Below, in pieces: positions 18,261 through 28,683 of a stretch of DNA of 64,000 bases. The translations under genes and the position numbers were made by a program. The DNA comes from Thermococcus sp. 2319x1 (lineage in GTDB: Archaea > Methanobacteriota_B > Thermococci > Thermococcales > Thermococcaceae). The stretch covers positions 1,172,321-1,236,320 of the forward strand of contig NZ_CP012200.1 in assembly GCF_001484685.1 (NCBI RefSeq), read 5' to 3'. The notes below the pieces were generated by a model. It was given only the letters and a program-made list of their open reading frames with translations, made no database searches and was not told the DNA's origin. Positions within the stretch are counted from its first letter, which is position 1; each line of letters opens with the position of its first letter.

Positions 18261-18833
18261 CTAATCAACATTAAAAACAAGAGTTCTCTTTTCAAATGGT
18301 GCATATGTCACGTATAATCTGCTGTTCTTTAGTTTCAGTTCTATTTCTGATGGGTAGCAACCTTCGCCTGGTTTGCATCCTTTAAGCTCTTTATAATACC
18401 ATTTAAGATTACCGTTTAAATCCAATGCCAGCAAATAGCGTTCTTGGAGATGATATACAACGTCAATATCCTGATAAAATTCCTTAATTCCAACAATCCC
18501 TTTTTCTTTTAGTATTGCGACATATATCGTATTATTGTGAATTAGAACATCTACATGGGAGTACCAGTTTAAGTACTCAAAACTTTGAGATTTCCAAACT
18601 ATATTTCCATTCCTAATTAAGACAACAGAGTTATTCATGATCTTTGCAGAGTATTCAGGCTTTTCCTCCTCCGTACCTCCACTAGTTTTAACAACTTCAT
18701 CTGGCATTCTTCCCTCTTGAATTGGGTTAGAGTATTTGTGTTCGTAATATTCCACCATCACACGAGTTAATCCAACAGGCAAGATTAACAAAATTAAAAG
18801 AAAGAGGAACAAAATTCTTATCGTTTTAGTCAT
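18261..18833 (-). CDS. Membrane-anchored beta-strand protein, unknown
   Basis: A 190-residue protein. Residues 5-25 (IRILFLFLLILLILPVGLT) form one membrane anchor or uncleaved signal. A Gly/Glu-rich linker follows, then beta repeats such as SVVLIRNGNIVWKSQSF and LLALDLNGNLKWYYKELKG. The NGN.W pattern resembles PQQ/quinoprotein-type propeller blades, but only two or three are present. It lies in an accessory block between psmA and pop5. No family is recognised. Confidence 0.6.
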   Translation of the reverse strand: MTKTIRILFLFLLILLILPVGLTRVMVEYYEHKYSNPIQEGRMPDEVVKTSGGTEEEKPEYSAKIMNNSVVLIRNGNIVWKSQSFEYLNWYSHVDVLIHNNTIYVAILKEKGIVGIKEFYQDIDVVYHLQERYLLALDLNGNLKWYYKELKGCKPGEGCYPSEIELKLKNSRLYVTYAPFEKRTLVFNVD

Positions 18834-18891
18834 CTATATTGACCCCCTATCTCCTCGATTATAGTATTGGTTTCTTTAAGTTTTTGTAATT

Positions 18892-19428
18892 TCATAACCA
18901 AGTGTAAACTTGACTGTCACTCCCCATATAAAATTCAATGTTCTTAACTAGTGCCCAATATCGTATTGGAATACCATTAGAGGGAGCTCTTGGATAGTAA
19001 ATGCCTTCTTCCCCTTCTAAGTAGCAGTTTGTATGATGCACTCCTGAAGGTTCAGATATCCATACATATGAATAATACCACTTTCCATCTTGGATTTTTT
19101 CTGCATTACCTCCCACTCCTAAGTCATCCTCATCAACATATCCGTCAGGTAAATTTGTTATGTATTGTCCTCCATAAGAAATTTTATCCCGATTTGGATC
19201 CGCTTCCACTCTAAACTCATGTTCATAGTAAGTTCCTGGGTAGTATCCTCCAAACTGAGGATTTATCCATTTAAACGATGATACTATCACCCCTGTACTA
19301 TCAATCCAGACATCCCCGGTATCTGGTAAATATCCACCTTTTGTTTCAATTGCCAGTGGAGTTACTGGTACTCCTGCTGTTTCTGAAATAAGTGCAGACG
19401 ATCCAAATCCTGCTGTTAGTAATCCCAC
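18892..19428 (-). CDS. Hypothetical exported-type protein, possibly 5'-truncated
   Basis: About 178 residues from a GTG at 19428 with GGGGGTGAT upstream. It starts MGLLTAGFGSSALISETAG, only a weak signal-like segment. The mature part is Tyr/Gly/Trp-rich and strand-like (VWIDSTGVIVSSFKWINPQF, SYVWISEPSGVHHTNCYLEG). The open frame continues upstream as LVGGDTFVGLLTAGF without any start, so an original N-terminus may be missing. The composition resembles the exported protein at 12284-13183, but I see no clear alignment. Confidence 0.5.
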   Translation of the reverse strand: MGLLTAGFGSSALISETAGVPVTPLAIETKGGYLPDTGDVWIDSTGVIVSSFKWINPQFGGYYPGTYYEHEFRVEADPNRDKISYGGQYITNLPDGYVDEDDLGVGGNAEKIQDGKWYYSYVWISEPSGVHHTNCYLEGEEGIYYPRAPSNGIPIRYWALVKNIEFYMGSDSQVYTWL

Positions 19429-19638
19429 AAAAGTATCACCCCCAACAAGTTGTTGCGTTTATATTTACTTATTTGATCTTTATAAGCTTTTTCTTTTACT
19501 AGTTGTAATTTGTTACGCTTTTTTTAGTGAGTATTTACGTTTCAACTGCAGTTTTATGTGTCATATTAATCAAAAAAAGCGAGAGTAAGGGAATGAATAG
19601 AAGGATACATAAGTACGTAGAAAATACAAATGCAGCTC

Positions 19639-19998
19639 TTACCACCCAAACTCCTTCAAAAACTTCATCCTCAAACGCTTTATTGTCCCGGAAACTCCAA
19701 GAGTCCTTGTTATGACCTTTGACCCGCTAATTTCAGTGAGCATAGCTAAAGCAAAGCGAATTTCTTCCACATACTCTCTGTTGCACCTCACAATTCCAGT
19801 TTGAGTTTTTTCGTCAAACTTGATGAACCAAGGCTTTGCCCTTGCAGTTCCTAATTCTCCAAGAACTCTGAGGGAAGCTTCCCAAATTGCTTTTTTAATT
19901 TCGTCTTTTTTGAAGTTCCTTTCCCCAATGATTTGAAAAGCTATGTAGCGGTGCTTATCCCTTAGCGTTGGAGGCAAAGTTCTCGGCTTCTCCCTCAT
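19639..19998 (-). CDS. rnp2: Ribonuclease P protein component 2 (Pop5)
   Basis: A 119-residue Pop5 protein: [20 protein letters not shown] followed by FQIIGE, later [20 protein letters not shown] and [20 protein letters not shown]. Pop5 pairs with Rpp30 and activates the catalytic domain of RNase P RNA, which trims tRNA 5' leaders. In many archaea pop5 lies beside the proteasome/exosome superoperon; here the two exported-type genes at 18.3-19.4 kb intervene. The Rpp21 subunit is at 63481-63843. Confidence 0.93.
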   Translation of the reverse strand: MREKPRTLPPTLRDKHRYIAFQIIGERNFKKDEIKKAIWEASLRVLGELGTARAKPWFIKFDEKTQTGIVRCNREYVEEIRFALAMLTEISGSKVITRTLGVSGTIKRLRMKFLKEFGW

Positions 19999-20118
19999 GA
20001 GAGAGCCTTCCGCATTTTGATTTATTAAATTATCTCAAAAACTTTTGATACTGTCAGGATAAGCTTGGGGTGTTAGATTTAAACCCATGACGCTACTTCA
20101 GAAAAAAGAAAAGGGAAT

Positions 20119-20217
20119 ATGCAAGCTGTCTTGTTTTTCTGTTTACTTTCTGGTATAATCTTGTTAGGTTTCGTGCTGGTTTTAAGGTCACCCCGTGATT
20201 TTGCTGAGTTGCTTTAG
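20119..20217 (+). CDS. Possible 32-residue single-span membrane peptide
   Basis: An open frame reading MQAVLFFCLLSGIILLGFVL and then VLRSPRDFAELL, a clean single membrane helix followed by a charged tail. It is preceded by AAAAGGGAAT, a modest ribosome site. It lies in the divergent gap between pop5 and the DUF763 gene. GGAGGTGA occurs right after its stop with no obvious start to serve, which is unexplained. Support is weak because the frame is short. Confidence 0.3.
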   Translation: MQAVLFFCLLSGIILLGFVLVLRSPRDFAELL

Positions 20218-20279
20218 GAGGTGACACCCAAGTTATCATAACAGCGCGAAACTTTTAATGAAAGAAACTCGAAGTATTC

Positions 20280-21434
20280 ATGATGAGGAGAGGAATTGCA
20301 GAGCTTCCCCTTCACGGTGGGCATGTGCCGAGATGGTTGGCTTTGAGAATGAAGAGGTTAGCGGAGCTTGTCTTAAAGCTTCTAGTCGATGAATACGGCA
20401 CCCAAGGGGTTCTCGAAAGGTTGGCAGATCCGGTGTGGTTCCAAGCGCTCAACAATCTAATCGGTATGGACTGGGATTCCTCGGGTTCAACAACTGTGAC
20501 GGCTGGAATTATAAAAGAAGTCCTCTCAAGAGAAGAGCTCGGGATAAAAGCCGCTGGTGGAAAAGGAGCAAAGAGCAGACAAACCCCAGAAGAGCTGAAG
20601 AAAATAAGCGAGATCTACGAGCTAAATTCCAACGATTACATAAAGACCTCCAAACTCGTTGCAAAGGTTGACACCGTTGCTTTACAAAACGGCTACCAGC
20701 TCTACCATCACGTTTTCTTCCTTGATGAAGAGGGCAGATGGGCGGTAGTGCAGCAGGGAATGAACCCTTTGGTCAAACTCGCGAGAAGATACCACTGGTT
20801 TTCCGAAAAGGTGGAATCCTTCACAATAGAGCCTCATAAGGGGATAAGCGGGATAAAAAGCAACTATGCTCTAAATACAATCGCCAGAGAAGCGAAGGAA
20901 TATCAGAAGACCCTTCTGGACATAGTTTCCGAGAGCCCCACAAAGATCGAAAGAGAAGTCAAAAGCTTGGAGGCCATAAAAAGGGGATATGTACCGTTTT
21001 ACAAGCCCTATGAAAAAAGAAAGGTTGTGCCTCTATTAGAGAGGTACCAGAGCCTTGGAAAGCTCGAGCTTAACAAAAGGGCACTGGAGCTGGCAAGGGA
21101 GCTAAGCGTAAAGAGCTACGACGAGCTTTTGCTTATTAAAGGCTTAGGGCCGAGCACTTTAAGGGCACTCTCCCTTGTTCTCGAGCTTATCTACGATGTT
21201 CATCCATCATGGAAAGATCCGGTAACTCATCCACCGGATCCATTCAAGTTCGCCTATGCCGTTGGCGGAAAGGATAAAGTTCCTTTCCCCGTTGAAAGGG
21301 GGACTTATGACGACTTGATATCATTCCTTGAGAAGCTCCTTGAAAAGGGCAAAGAGGAAAGGGAGCTCGTTAAGCAGGTGACGAAGATAAGCAAGACGTG
21401 GAGCTTTCCCGAGGAAGAGAAGAGGGCTACTTGA
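20280..21434 (+). CDS. DUF763 protein with helix-hairpin-helix
   Basis: A 384-residue DUF763 protein: RRGIAELPLHGGHVPRWLAL, later SRQTPEELKKISEIYELNSN and VVQQGMNPLVKLARRYHWFS. The C-terminal half has LLLIKGLGPSTLRALSLV, a helix-hairpin-helix DNA-binding motif. The family is of unknown function and likely binds nucleic acid. A CTTTTAATG box centred near 20256 would place transcription initiation at about the ATG, so the mRNA may be leaderless; no Shine-Dalgarno site is seen. Confidence 0.85.
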   Translation: MMRRGIAELPLHGGHVPRWLALRMKRLAELVLKLLVDEYGTQGVLERLADPVWFQALNNLIGMDWDSSGSTTVTAGIIKEVLSREELGIKAAGGKGAKSRQTPEELKKISEIYELNSNDYIKTSKLVAKVDTVALQNGYQLYHHVFFLDEEGRWAVVQQGMNPLVKLARRYHWFSEKVESFTIEPHKGISGIKSNYALNTIAREAKEYQKTLLDIVSESPTKIEREVKSLEAIKRGYVPFYKPYEKRKVVPLLERYQSLGKLELNKRALELARELSVKSYDELLLIKGLGPSTLRALSLVLELIYDVHPSWKDPVTHPPDPFKFAYAVGGKDKVPFPVERGTYDDLISFLEKLLEKGKEERELVKQVTKISKTWSFPEEEKRAT

Positions 21435-21479
21435 GAATGAAAACTTTCTTCTCTTGTTTTGGGCAACATACTTTAACTA

Positions 21480-21690
21480 CACACCTCCCTATAGAGAAGC
21501 CACTTCCGAAGTGGTACAACCTGCTCTTTGTTCCAGCTTCGCTTATCTTGTCTTTTCCCTGTAGAATAGCAACTTAGAAGGAACCACGAACTTTAATCCA
21601 ACTTTTGGGAAAGTTTAGCCAAGAGTTCTTTTCTTTCTAACAGGTAGCGTCCACAGGACGCTTTCCTGAGTGAAACCCTTAGAAAAGCAC
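21480..21690 (-). pseudogene. Possible relic of an IS200/IS605 TnpB 3' end
   Basis: On the minus strand one frame with two stops reads GFHSGKRPVDATC, then after a gap KISEAGTKSRLYHFGSGF. The order PV(D/E)..T ... EAG(T/S) resembles the C-terminal tail of archaeal TnpB proteins. Two inverted repeats are present: CCACTTCCGAAGTGG at 21500-21514 and AGCGTCCACAGGACGCT at 21646-21662. The match is by memory and weak. The hairpins may instead be unrelated RNA structures or terminators of the convergent genes. Confidence 0.25.
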
Positions 21691-21728
21691 TTAACACTCT
21701 GCAGCGCTTACGCAGGTAAGGGCTGTTA

Positions 21729-21805
21729 TGGTGGGCCCGCGGGGATTCGAACCCCGGACCTCCACCTCGTAAGGGTGGCGTCATAACCAGCTAGACCACG
21801 GGCCC
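21729..21805 (-). tRNA. tRNA-Val (anticodon TAC)
   Basis: The minus strand folds into a cloverleaf: acceptor GGGCCCG paired with CGGGCCC, anticodon arm CCACC-CTTACGA-GGTGG with anticodon TAC, T arm around GGTTCGAATCC. The discriminator is A and CCA is encoded (21729-21731). No intron is seen. Confidence 0.95.
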
Positions 21806-21847
21806 GCCCAAACCATTAAAGTTGAAGTTTAAATATAAATCTTTCGC

Positions 21848-22792
21848 TCACGGAGTTTTCTTGAGCATCACTTTAACAACTTCCGCTATAGCCCTCGCAA
21901 CCATCGGGGGGACGGACTCGCCAACACTGTCATACTGCACGTTTCTTCCCCCAAGGAAGATGTGGTAATCCGGGTACCCCATTAGCCTTGCATGCTCCCT
22001 AACCGTCAAAAGCCTATCTTCAAATGGGTGAATAAACCTGCTTGTCCCCCTAACCGTCGGGGCGGGCTTGTGGGGGTGTAGTCTTATCCAGTTCTTAAAC
22101 CTACCACCAAAGGAGTGCAGTGCCTCTCCCCACCCAAGCTTTGCAATAGCCTTCCTTTTCTTGGGAGAAATTGGGACATACTCGTGGTTTGGGATTTCTT
22201 CCTCGGAAAACATCGGGTCTGGGAGGTCACCTATCGCATCCCAGACCGTGGGCTTCTCTCTGACCTTCGGAGGATTCAAAGGCACGTTGGATATGAAGAC
22301 TCTTCTCCTTATCTGGGGCGTTCCATAATCATAAGCGTTAAGTACGTTGAAATAAACCTCATAGCCAGCCTTTTTGAACTCCTTTCGGAGGGCTTCTCTC
22401 AGAGGACCTTCCATAACCTGAGGGACTTCCTCCATAACGAAAATTGGTGGCTTAAAAACCTTTAAAAATCTAATAAAATGGAGAACCAATCTGCCAGTTG
22501 GATCATTGTAAAGCCTGTCAATGGGGTTCTCCTTCCTCTTCAGGTTTATTGCGGTAAAGGGCTCGCAGGGGGGACCGCCTATAATCACTTCAACTTCTCC
22601 AATCTCCTTTTTGAGCTTCTCCGAATCAAGCCTCTTGATGTCCTCCACAAAGATGACCGCTTCTGGAAAATTGGCCTGATAGCTCTTCGCTTTTGGAGGA
22701 AAGTTTTCTACAGCGGCGACTATCTTAAATCCCGCCTCCTTAAATCCTCTACTGAATCCCCCAGCGCCGGCAAAGAGGTCTATTACCCTCAT
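21848..22792 (-). CDS. DNA (cytosine-5) methyltransferase, orphan
   Basis: A 314-residue m5C methyltransferase. Motif I is VIDLFAGAGGFSRGFKEAGF, binding S-adenosylmethionine. The catalytic Cys is in GGPPCEPFTAIN (motif IV; usually PCQ). Motif VI reads FVMEEVPQ where nearly all relatives have ENV. Motif VIII is TPQIRRRVFI; motif X contains DSVGESVPPMVARAIAEVV. Target recognition lies near residues 190-260 and includes APTVRGTSRFIHP. The frame extends to 22993, but homology begins only at MRVIDLF (22792). There is no endonuclease gene beside it. It may protect DNA or act in regulation. Confidence 0.88.
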   Translation of the reverse strand: MRVIDLFAGAGGFSRGFKEAGFKIVAAVENFPPKAKSYQANFPEAVIFVEDIKRLDSEKLKKEIGEVEVIIGGPPCEPFTAINLKRKENPIDRLYNDPTGRLVLHFIRFLKVFKPPIFVMEEVPQVMEGPLREALRKEFKKAGYEVYFNVLNAYDYGTPQIRRRVFISNVPLNPPKVREKPTVWDAIGDLPDPMFSEEEIPNHEYVPISPKKRKAIAKLGWGEALHSFGGRFKNWIRLHPHKPAPTVRGTSRFIHPFEDRLLTVREHARLMGYPDYHIFLGGRNVQYDSVGESVPPMVARAIAEVVKVMLKKTP

Positions 22793-22862
22793 CCATTCAC
22801 CGAAAAGGGTATAAAAGCTAAGCTTTATAAGGTTTTCAAAGTACTCAAGAGAGGCGAGACCG

Positions 22863-23150
22863 GTGGAGCGAGAGATTACTGAAGAGAAGCTTAAAAAGTA
22901 TTTTGAAATCACAAGGAAAGCCCTCGAGACACTTGAGATAGCAGTCCATGAAAAAAGCCTTCTCTTTTCTGTAGCGCAAGACTTTTTAACCATGGCAAAA
23001 AGCTACTATAGCGACGCTGAATACTACTACAGGAAAGGGGACTACGTCACAGCATTTGCCGCTTTGAACTACGCACACGGCTTTATTGACGCGGGGGTAA
23101 GGCTTGGAGTGTTTAAAGGTGAAGATGACAGATTATTTGCATTCGGGTGA
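22863..23150 (+). CDS. DUF357 helical protein
   Basis: A 95-residue all-helical protein starting with GTG: ITEEKLKKYFEITRKALETL, then FLTMAKSYYSDAEYYYRKGD and FAALNYAHGFIDAGVRLGVF. These are features of the archaeal DUF357 family, related in fold to HEPN-like helical bundles. Function unknown. It is followed immediately by the UPF0212 gene and is divergent from the methyltransferase. Confidence 0.82.
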   Translation: MEREITEEKLKKYFEITRKALETLEIAVHEKSLLFSVAQDFLTMAKSYYSDAEYYYRKGDYVTAFAALNYAHGFIDAGVRLGVFKGEDDRLFAFG

Positions 23151-23155
23151 GGAAG

Positions 23156-23548
23156 ATGGGGGATTATATAGTCGTCCTTGAGGCTCCAATAATAGTGAGA
23201 GACGTTGAAAGTGCCGAAGATGCAATAAACGTTGCCGTATCAAAGGTGGCAAAGGCACTAAACAAGGAAAAACTCGACTTTGTGAGGGTTGAAATTGGTT
23301 ATTCCCAGTGTCCTGTTTGCGGGTCACCATTTGAGAGCGCGTTTGTCATTGGGAGTATAGGTTTGGTTGGAATTTACCTAACGCTTAAGGTGTTCAATGC
23401 TCAAAGCCTTGAGCACGCGGAGAGGATAGCCAAAGCCGTTGTTGGAAAAGCCCTGAGAAAAGTGCCTCTAAAGGTTTTTGAGATTAAAGAGCTCCACAAC
23501 GGAAAAGAAGAAGAGGGGATAGAAATAAACGATAACAACGGCGTTTAA
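23156..23548 (+). CDS. UPF0212 (DUF555) protein
   Basis: A 130-residue protein starting MGDYIVVLEAPIIVRDVESA, with SQCPVCGSPFESAFVIGSIG, a CxxC that could bind metal, and KALRKVPLKVFEIKELHN. It matches the archaeal UPF0212 family of unknown function. The ATG at 23156 has GGGTGAGGAAG upstream; the frame also extends to 23147. It forms a pair with the DUF357 gene. Confidence 0.82.
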   Translation: MGDYIVVLEAPIIVRDVESAEDAINVAVSKVAKALNKEKLDFVRVEIGYSQCPVCGSPFESAFVIGSIGLVGIYLTLKVFNAQSLEHAERIAKAVVGKALRKVPLKVFEIKELHNGKEEEGIEINDNNGV

Positions 23549-23618
23549 ACCTTTGTGCTTTTCTCATTTTTCACCGGGGATTTATAATTTGGAGTTTATC
23601 ATTTTTAGCTTTTTCTAA

Positions 23619-26143
<2,525 letters not shown>

Positions 26144-26195
26144 CTGCACCACCAGCGAAGATAGAAGAGTTATGGTTTTAAGGATTTTGGAGGGA

Positions 26196-26208
26196 AAAGA
26201 TTTATAAG
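26196..26208 (+). promoter_or_regulatory. Promoter of the S8e gene
   Basis: GATTTATAAG with a purine-rich stretch before it lies about 55 bases upstream of the S8e start, a good TATA/BRE pair. GAGGTGAAAG is the ribosome-binding site. Confidence 0.65.
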
Positions 26209-26257
26209 CAAATCCCTAAAATGCCCATAGGGTTAAGATCATCATGAGGTGAAAGCT

Positions 26258-26650
26258 ATGGCTATCTGGCAGGGAAGATCACTCAAAAAGCCTTCAGGTG
26301 GAAGGATTATACTCGCAAGAAAGAAGAGAAAGAGGGAACTCGGAAGAGAACCAGCGTTTACAAGGGTAGTTGAAGATAAGGAAGAGAGAAAGATCATCAG
26401 AACCTACGGAGGCAACAGAAAAGTCAGACTCGTGAAGGCACTCTACGCTAACGTTTTCGAAAACGGAAAGGGCAGGAAGGTGAAGATAATAAGCGTGGTT
26501 GAGAACCCAGCCAACAGACAGTACGTTAGAAGGAACATCATCACAAAGGGTGCAATAATCCAGACAGAAATTGGGAGGGCAATAGTTACCTCAAGACCGG
26601 GCCAAGATGGTGTTGTAAACGCGGTTCTCATCAAGGAAGAAAACGCCTGA
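26258..26650 (+). CDS. rps8e: 30S ribosomal protein S8e
   Basis: A 130-residue basic protein beginning [20 protein letters not shown] and containing [20 protein letters not shown] and [20 protein letters not shown], all typical of S8e. The start at 26258 follows GAGGTGAAAGCT; an in-frame start at 26249 would overlap that site. Confidence 0.96.
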   Translation: MAIWQGRSLKKPSGGRIILARKKRKRELGREPAFTRVVEDKEERKIIRTYGGNRKVRLVKALYANVFENGKGRKVKIISVVENPANRQYVRRNIITKGAIIQTEIGRAIVTSRPGQDGVVNAVLIKEENA

Positions 26651-26712
26651 ATTCCTCTCTTTTTCTGCAAACCTTTTTATATACGGGCTCCCTATTTATT
26701 CCGGTGTGAATA

Positions 26713-27606
26713 ATGGAATACTCGCGCATTGAAAAGATACTCGCGAGTTTGTTCGTTGTTTTTCTTCTTCTGGCGAGCATAAACTTTCTCAGAGAGCTTG
26801 AGAACGTCCCTCAAAGGCCGAATTATGAGTATTATCAAGAGAAATACGGGATAAAGGCCCTCCTCGAAAATCAAAGCCGCTTAATGGAACTCGATAGAAA
26901 GCTCTTCGAGATGTATCAAAAGGCAGAGAGCAACTTAACAGAGGCAGAGAGGGTTTACCTCTTCAAAAGGGAGGAATACAGAGTTGCGCTTGAGAGCGGA
27001 AATGCAACGGAAGAGCTAAAGGAGGAATATCTAAAGGCCAAAGAAGACTATGAAAAAGCCTATTTCCAGTATCTCGGGGCAAAAAGTGCTTACGAAGAGA
27101 CTCACAAAAAGCTGGAAGAGCTTAACTCAGAACTCCAAGGGCTCATGCAGAAGGCAAATGAGGAATATAGAAGAGCTTACAACGTCTACAGACTTAAAGT
27201 TCTGATTCTAAAGCTTTTATTTGCTGTTCCGATTTTCATAGCCTCGCTTTTACTCCTTCGGAGGTACAAAAACATCTACACTTCATCTCTGATAGCCTAT
27301 TCCTCGCTGTTGCTTATCTATCTCCTCCTCTCTGCAATATGGAGTACAGTTCAGCTTATAGGCTTAAGTCTTTTTGGAGCATTTGCAACGCTTTTAGCGC
27401 TCTATTACTTGAGAAGGGAATACCTCAAGCCTGAAAGAGTGTACAAAAGGAGAACCGCCCAAAACAAATGCTACAACTGCGGCTTTCCTATAAAGGATGA
27501 TTATCTCTACTGTCCCAACTGCGGGGCAAAACTAAAAGAAAAGTGCGAGCATTGCGGAGCCCTAAGGCCTATTCACCTTCGATTTTGCCCATACTGCGGG
27601 CAATAG
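26713..27606 (+). CDS. Membrane protein with coiled coil and double zinc ribbon
   Basis: A 297-residue protein. An N-terminal membrane segment (ILASLFVVFLLLASINFL) is followed by about 120 residues of charged coiled coil. Three more spans follow (VLILKLLFAVPIFIASLLLL, SLLLIYLLLSAIW, LSLFGAFATLLALYYL). The C-terminal 50 residues hold four CxxC pairs: CYNCGFPIK, CPNCGAK, CEHCGA and CPYCGQ, a double zinc ribbon. The coil is probably extracellular and the ribbons cytosolic. It overlaps the convergent NOG1 gene by 38 bases. Function unknown. Confidence 0.75.
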   Translation: MEYSRIEKILASLFVVFLLLASINFLRELENVPQRPNYEYYQEKYGIKALLENQSRLMELDRKLFEMYQKAESNLTEAERVYLFKREEYRVALESGNATEELKEEYLKAKEDYEKAYFQYLGAKSAYEETHKKLEELNSELQGLMQKANEEYRRAYNVYRLKVLILKLLFAVPIFIASLLLLRRYKNIYTSSLIAYSSLLLIYLLLSAIWSTVQLIGLSLFGAFATLLALYYLRREYLKPERVYKRRTAQNKCYNCGFPIKDDYLYCPNCGAKLKEKCEHCGALRPIHLRFCPYCGQ

Positions 27607-28624
27607 CTTCCATCGCTGGCTTTATTATTTTTATTACCCTTTCCTTTAGCTCATCTATCCCAATTCCCTTTTCAGCGGAAATCTTTAGGGGTTTAACCCC
27701 CTTAGCTCTGAGAAATTCCTCGATCTTCTTTATCTTTTCCTCATCTGCAATGTCTATCTTGTTGAGCACCACTATAAATGGAAATTCTCCGAATTCTGCG
27801 TAAATTTCTTCAAAAAGATGCATCTGTTCCTCTATTGGAAAGCCACAGTGCTCGCTCGGATCAAAGATGTAGATTATCAGCTTACCGAGATGCTTTAATG
27901 CCAAAATCGCCTGCTTCTCTATCTCGTTCCTTTCGCTTAATGGTCTGTCCAAAAGGCCGGGGGTATCTATAACCTGATATTTGAGATAGTGCTCCTCAAA
28001 CTGTCCTACGTTTATTCCCTTCGTCGTGAAAGGATAGCTCGCCACTTCAGGCTTGGCGTTTGTGAGCTTTCTGAGAAGAGTTGACTTTCCAACGTTTGGA
28101 TGGCCGGCTATCACTATGGTGGGAAGGCTGAGGTCAATTACGGGCATATCTTTGAGAACGTCCCTGGCTTTGTTCAGATATTCAAGGTTTTCGGCTATGT
28201 CCTTTATAACGCTCGCGACCCTTCCGTAAAATTCCCTTCTCAGCTGTGCAATCTCCTTTGGATCTTTAGAATACCTAATTTTTTCCACGTACCTCTCTTC
28301 AAGTGTCCTCACGGTCTTTATAGCCCAGTTTATTGAAGCAAGAGCCTTATGGAAGGTTCTCTTATCAACCAGCGTGTCAAGAAGCTCCTGATAAAAAGGA
28401 GGCAGCTTTGAAACTCCGGGAGTCCTGTCAAGGACTTTCTTTAGGTTGTCCCTAATCACGTTTGAGACGGTTCTTATTCTAAGCTCCTCCCTCTGCCTGG
28501 CTTTACTAACTACACTCCCCCTTGGATTAAAGGCAGAGGCAGCTTTCTCAGCTCGCCTAAAAGCCTTATCAATGATTTCATCCGCAAGAAGTATTGTTGG
28601 CATCTTTTCAAATGGATTTTTCAT
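27569..28624 (-). CDS. nog1: NOG1-type GTPase, ribosome biogenesis
   Basis: A 351-residue GTPase. An N-terminal helical domain of about 160 residues precedes the G domain: IVIAGHPNVGKSTLLRKLTN (G1), SYPFTTKGI (G2), YQVIDTPGLLDRPL (G3) and VVLNKIDIAD (G4). This arrangement is the archaeal NOG1 type in the OBG superfamily, which binds the 50S precursor. The ATG is at 28624 and the gene is divergent from the ferritin-like/DUF835 gene. Confidence 0.9.
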   Translation of the reverse strand: MKNPFEKMPTILLADEIIDKAFRRAEKAASAFNPRGSVVSKARQREELRIRTVSNVIRDNLKKVLDRTPGVSKLPPFYQELLDTLVDKRTFHKALASINWAIKTVRTLEERYVEKIRYSKDPKEIAQLRREFYGRVASVIKDIAENLEYLNKARDVLKDMPVIDLSLPTIVIAGHPNVGKSTLLRKLTNAKPEVASYPFTTKGINVGQFEEHYLKYQVIDTPGLLDRPLSERNEIEKQAILALKHLGKLIIYIFDPSEHCGFPIEEQMHLFEEIYAEFGEFPFIVVLNKIDIADEEKIKKIEEFLRAKGVKPLKISAEKGIGIDELKERVIKIIKPAMEAIARSMGKIEGE

Positions 28625-28683
28625 GATCTCTCACCTTTCCTATTTTTCTCGCCGTTAGTGACTTTCACGATGGGTTTTTAAAG

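Noticed and set aside
19527-19715. Plus-strand 62-codon frame overlapping the end of pop5
   Set aside because: Its second half is antisense to pop5 and the first half lacks a good ribosome site; a genuine small gene is not supported.
22793-22993. N-terminal extension of the methyltransferase to 22993
   Set aside because: This part is antisense to the DUF357 gene; homology and motif I begin at 22792.
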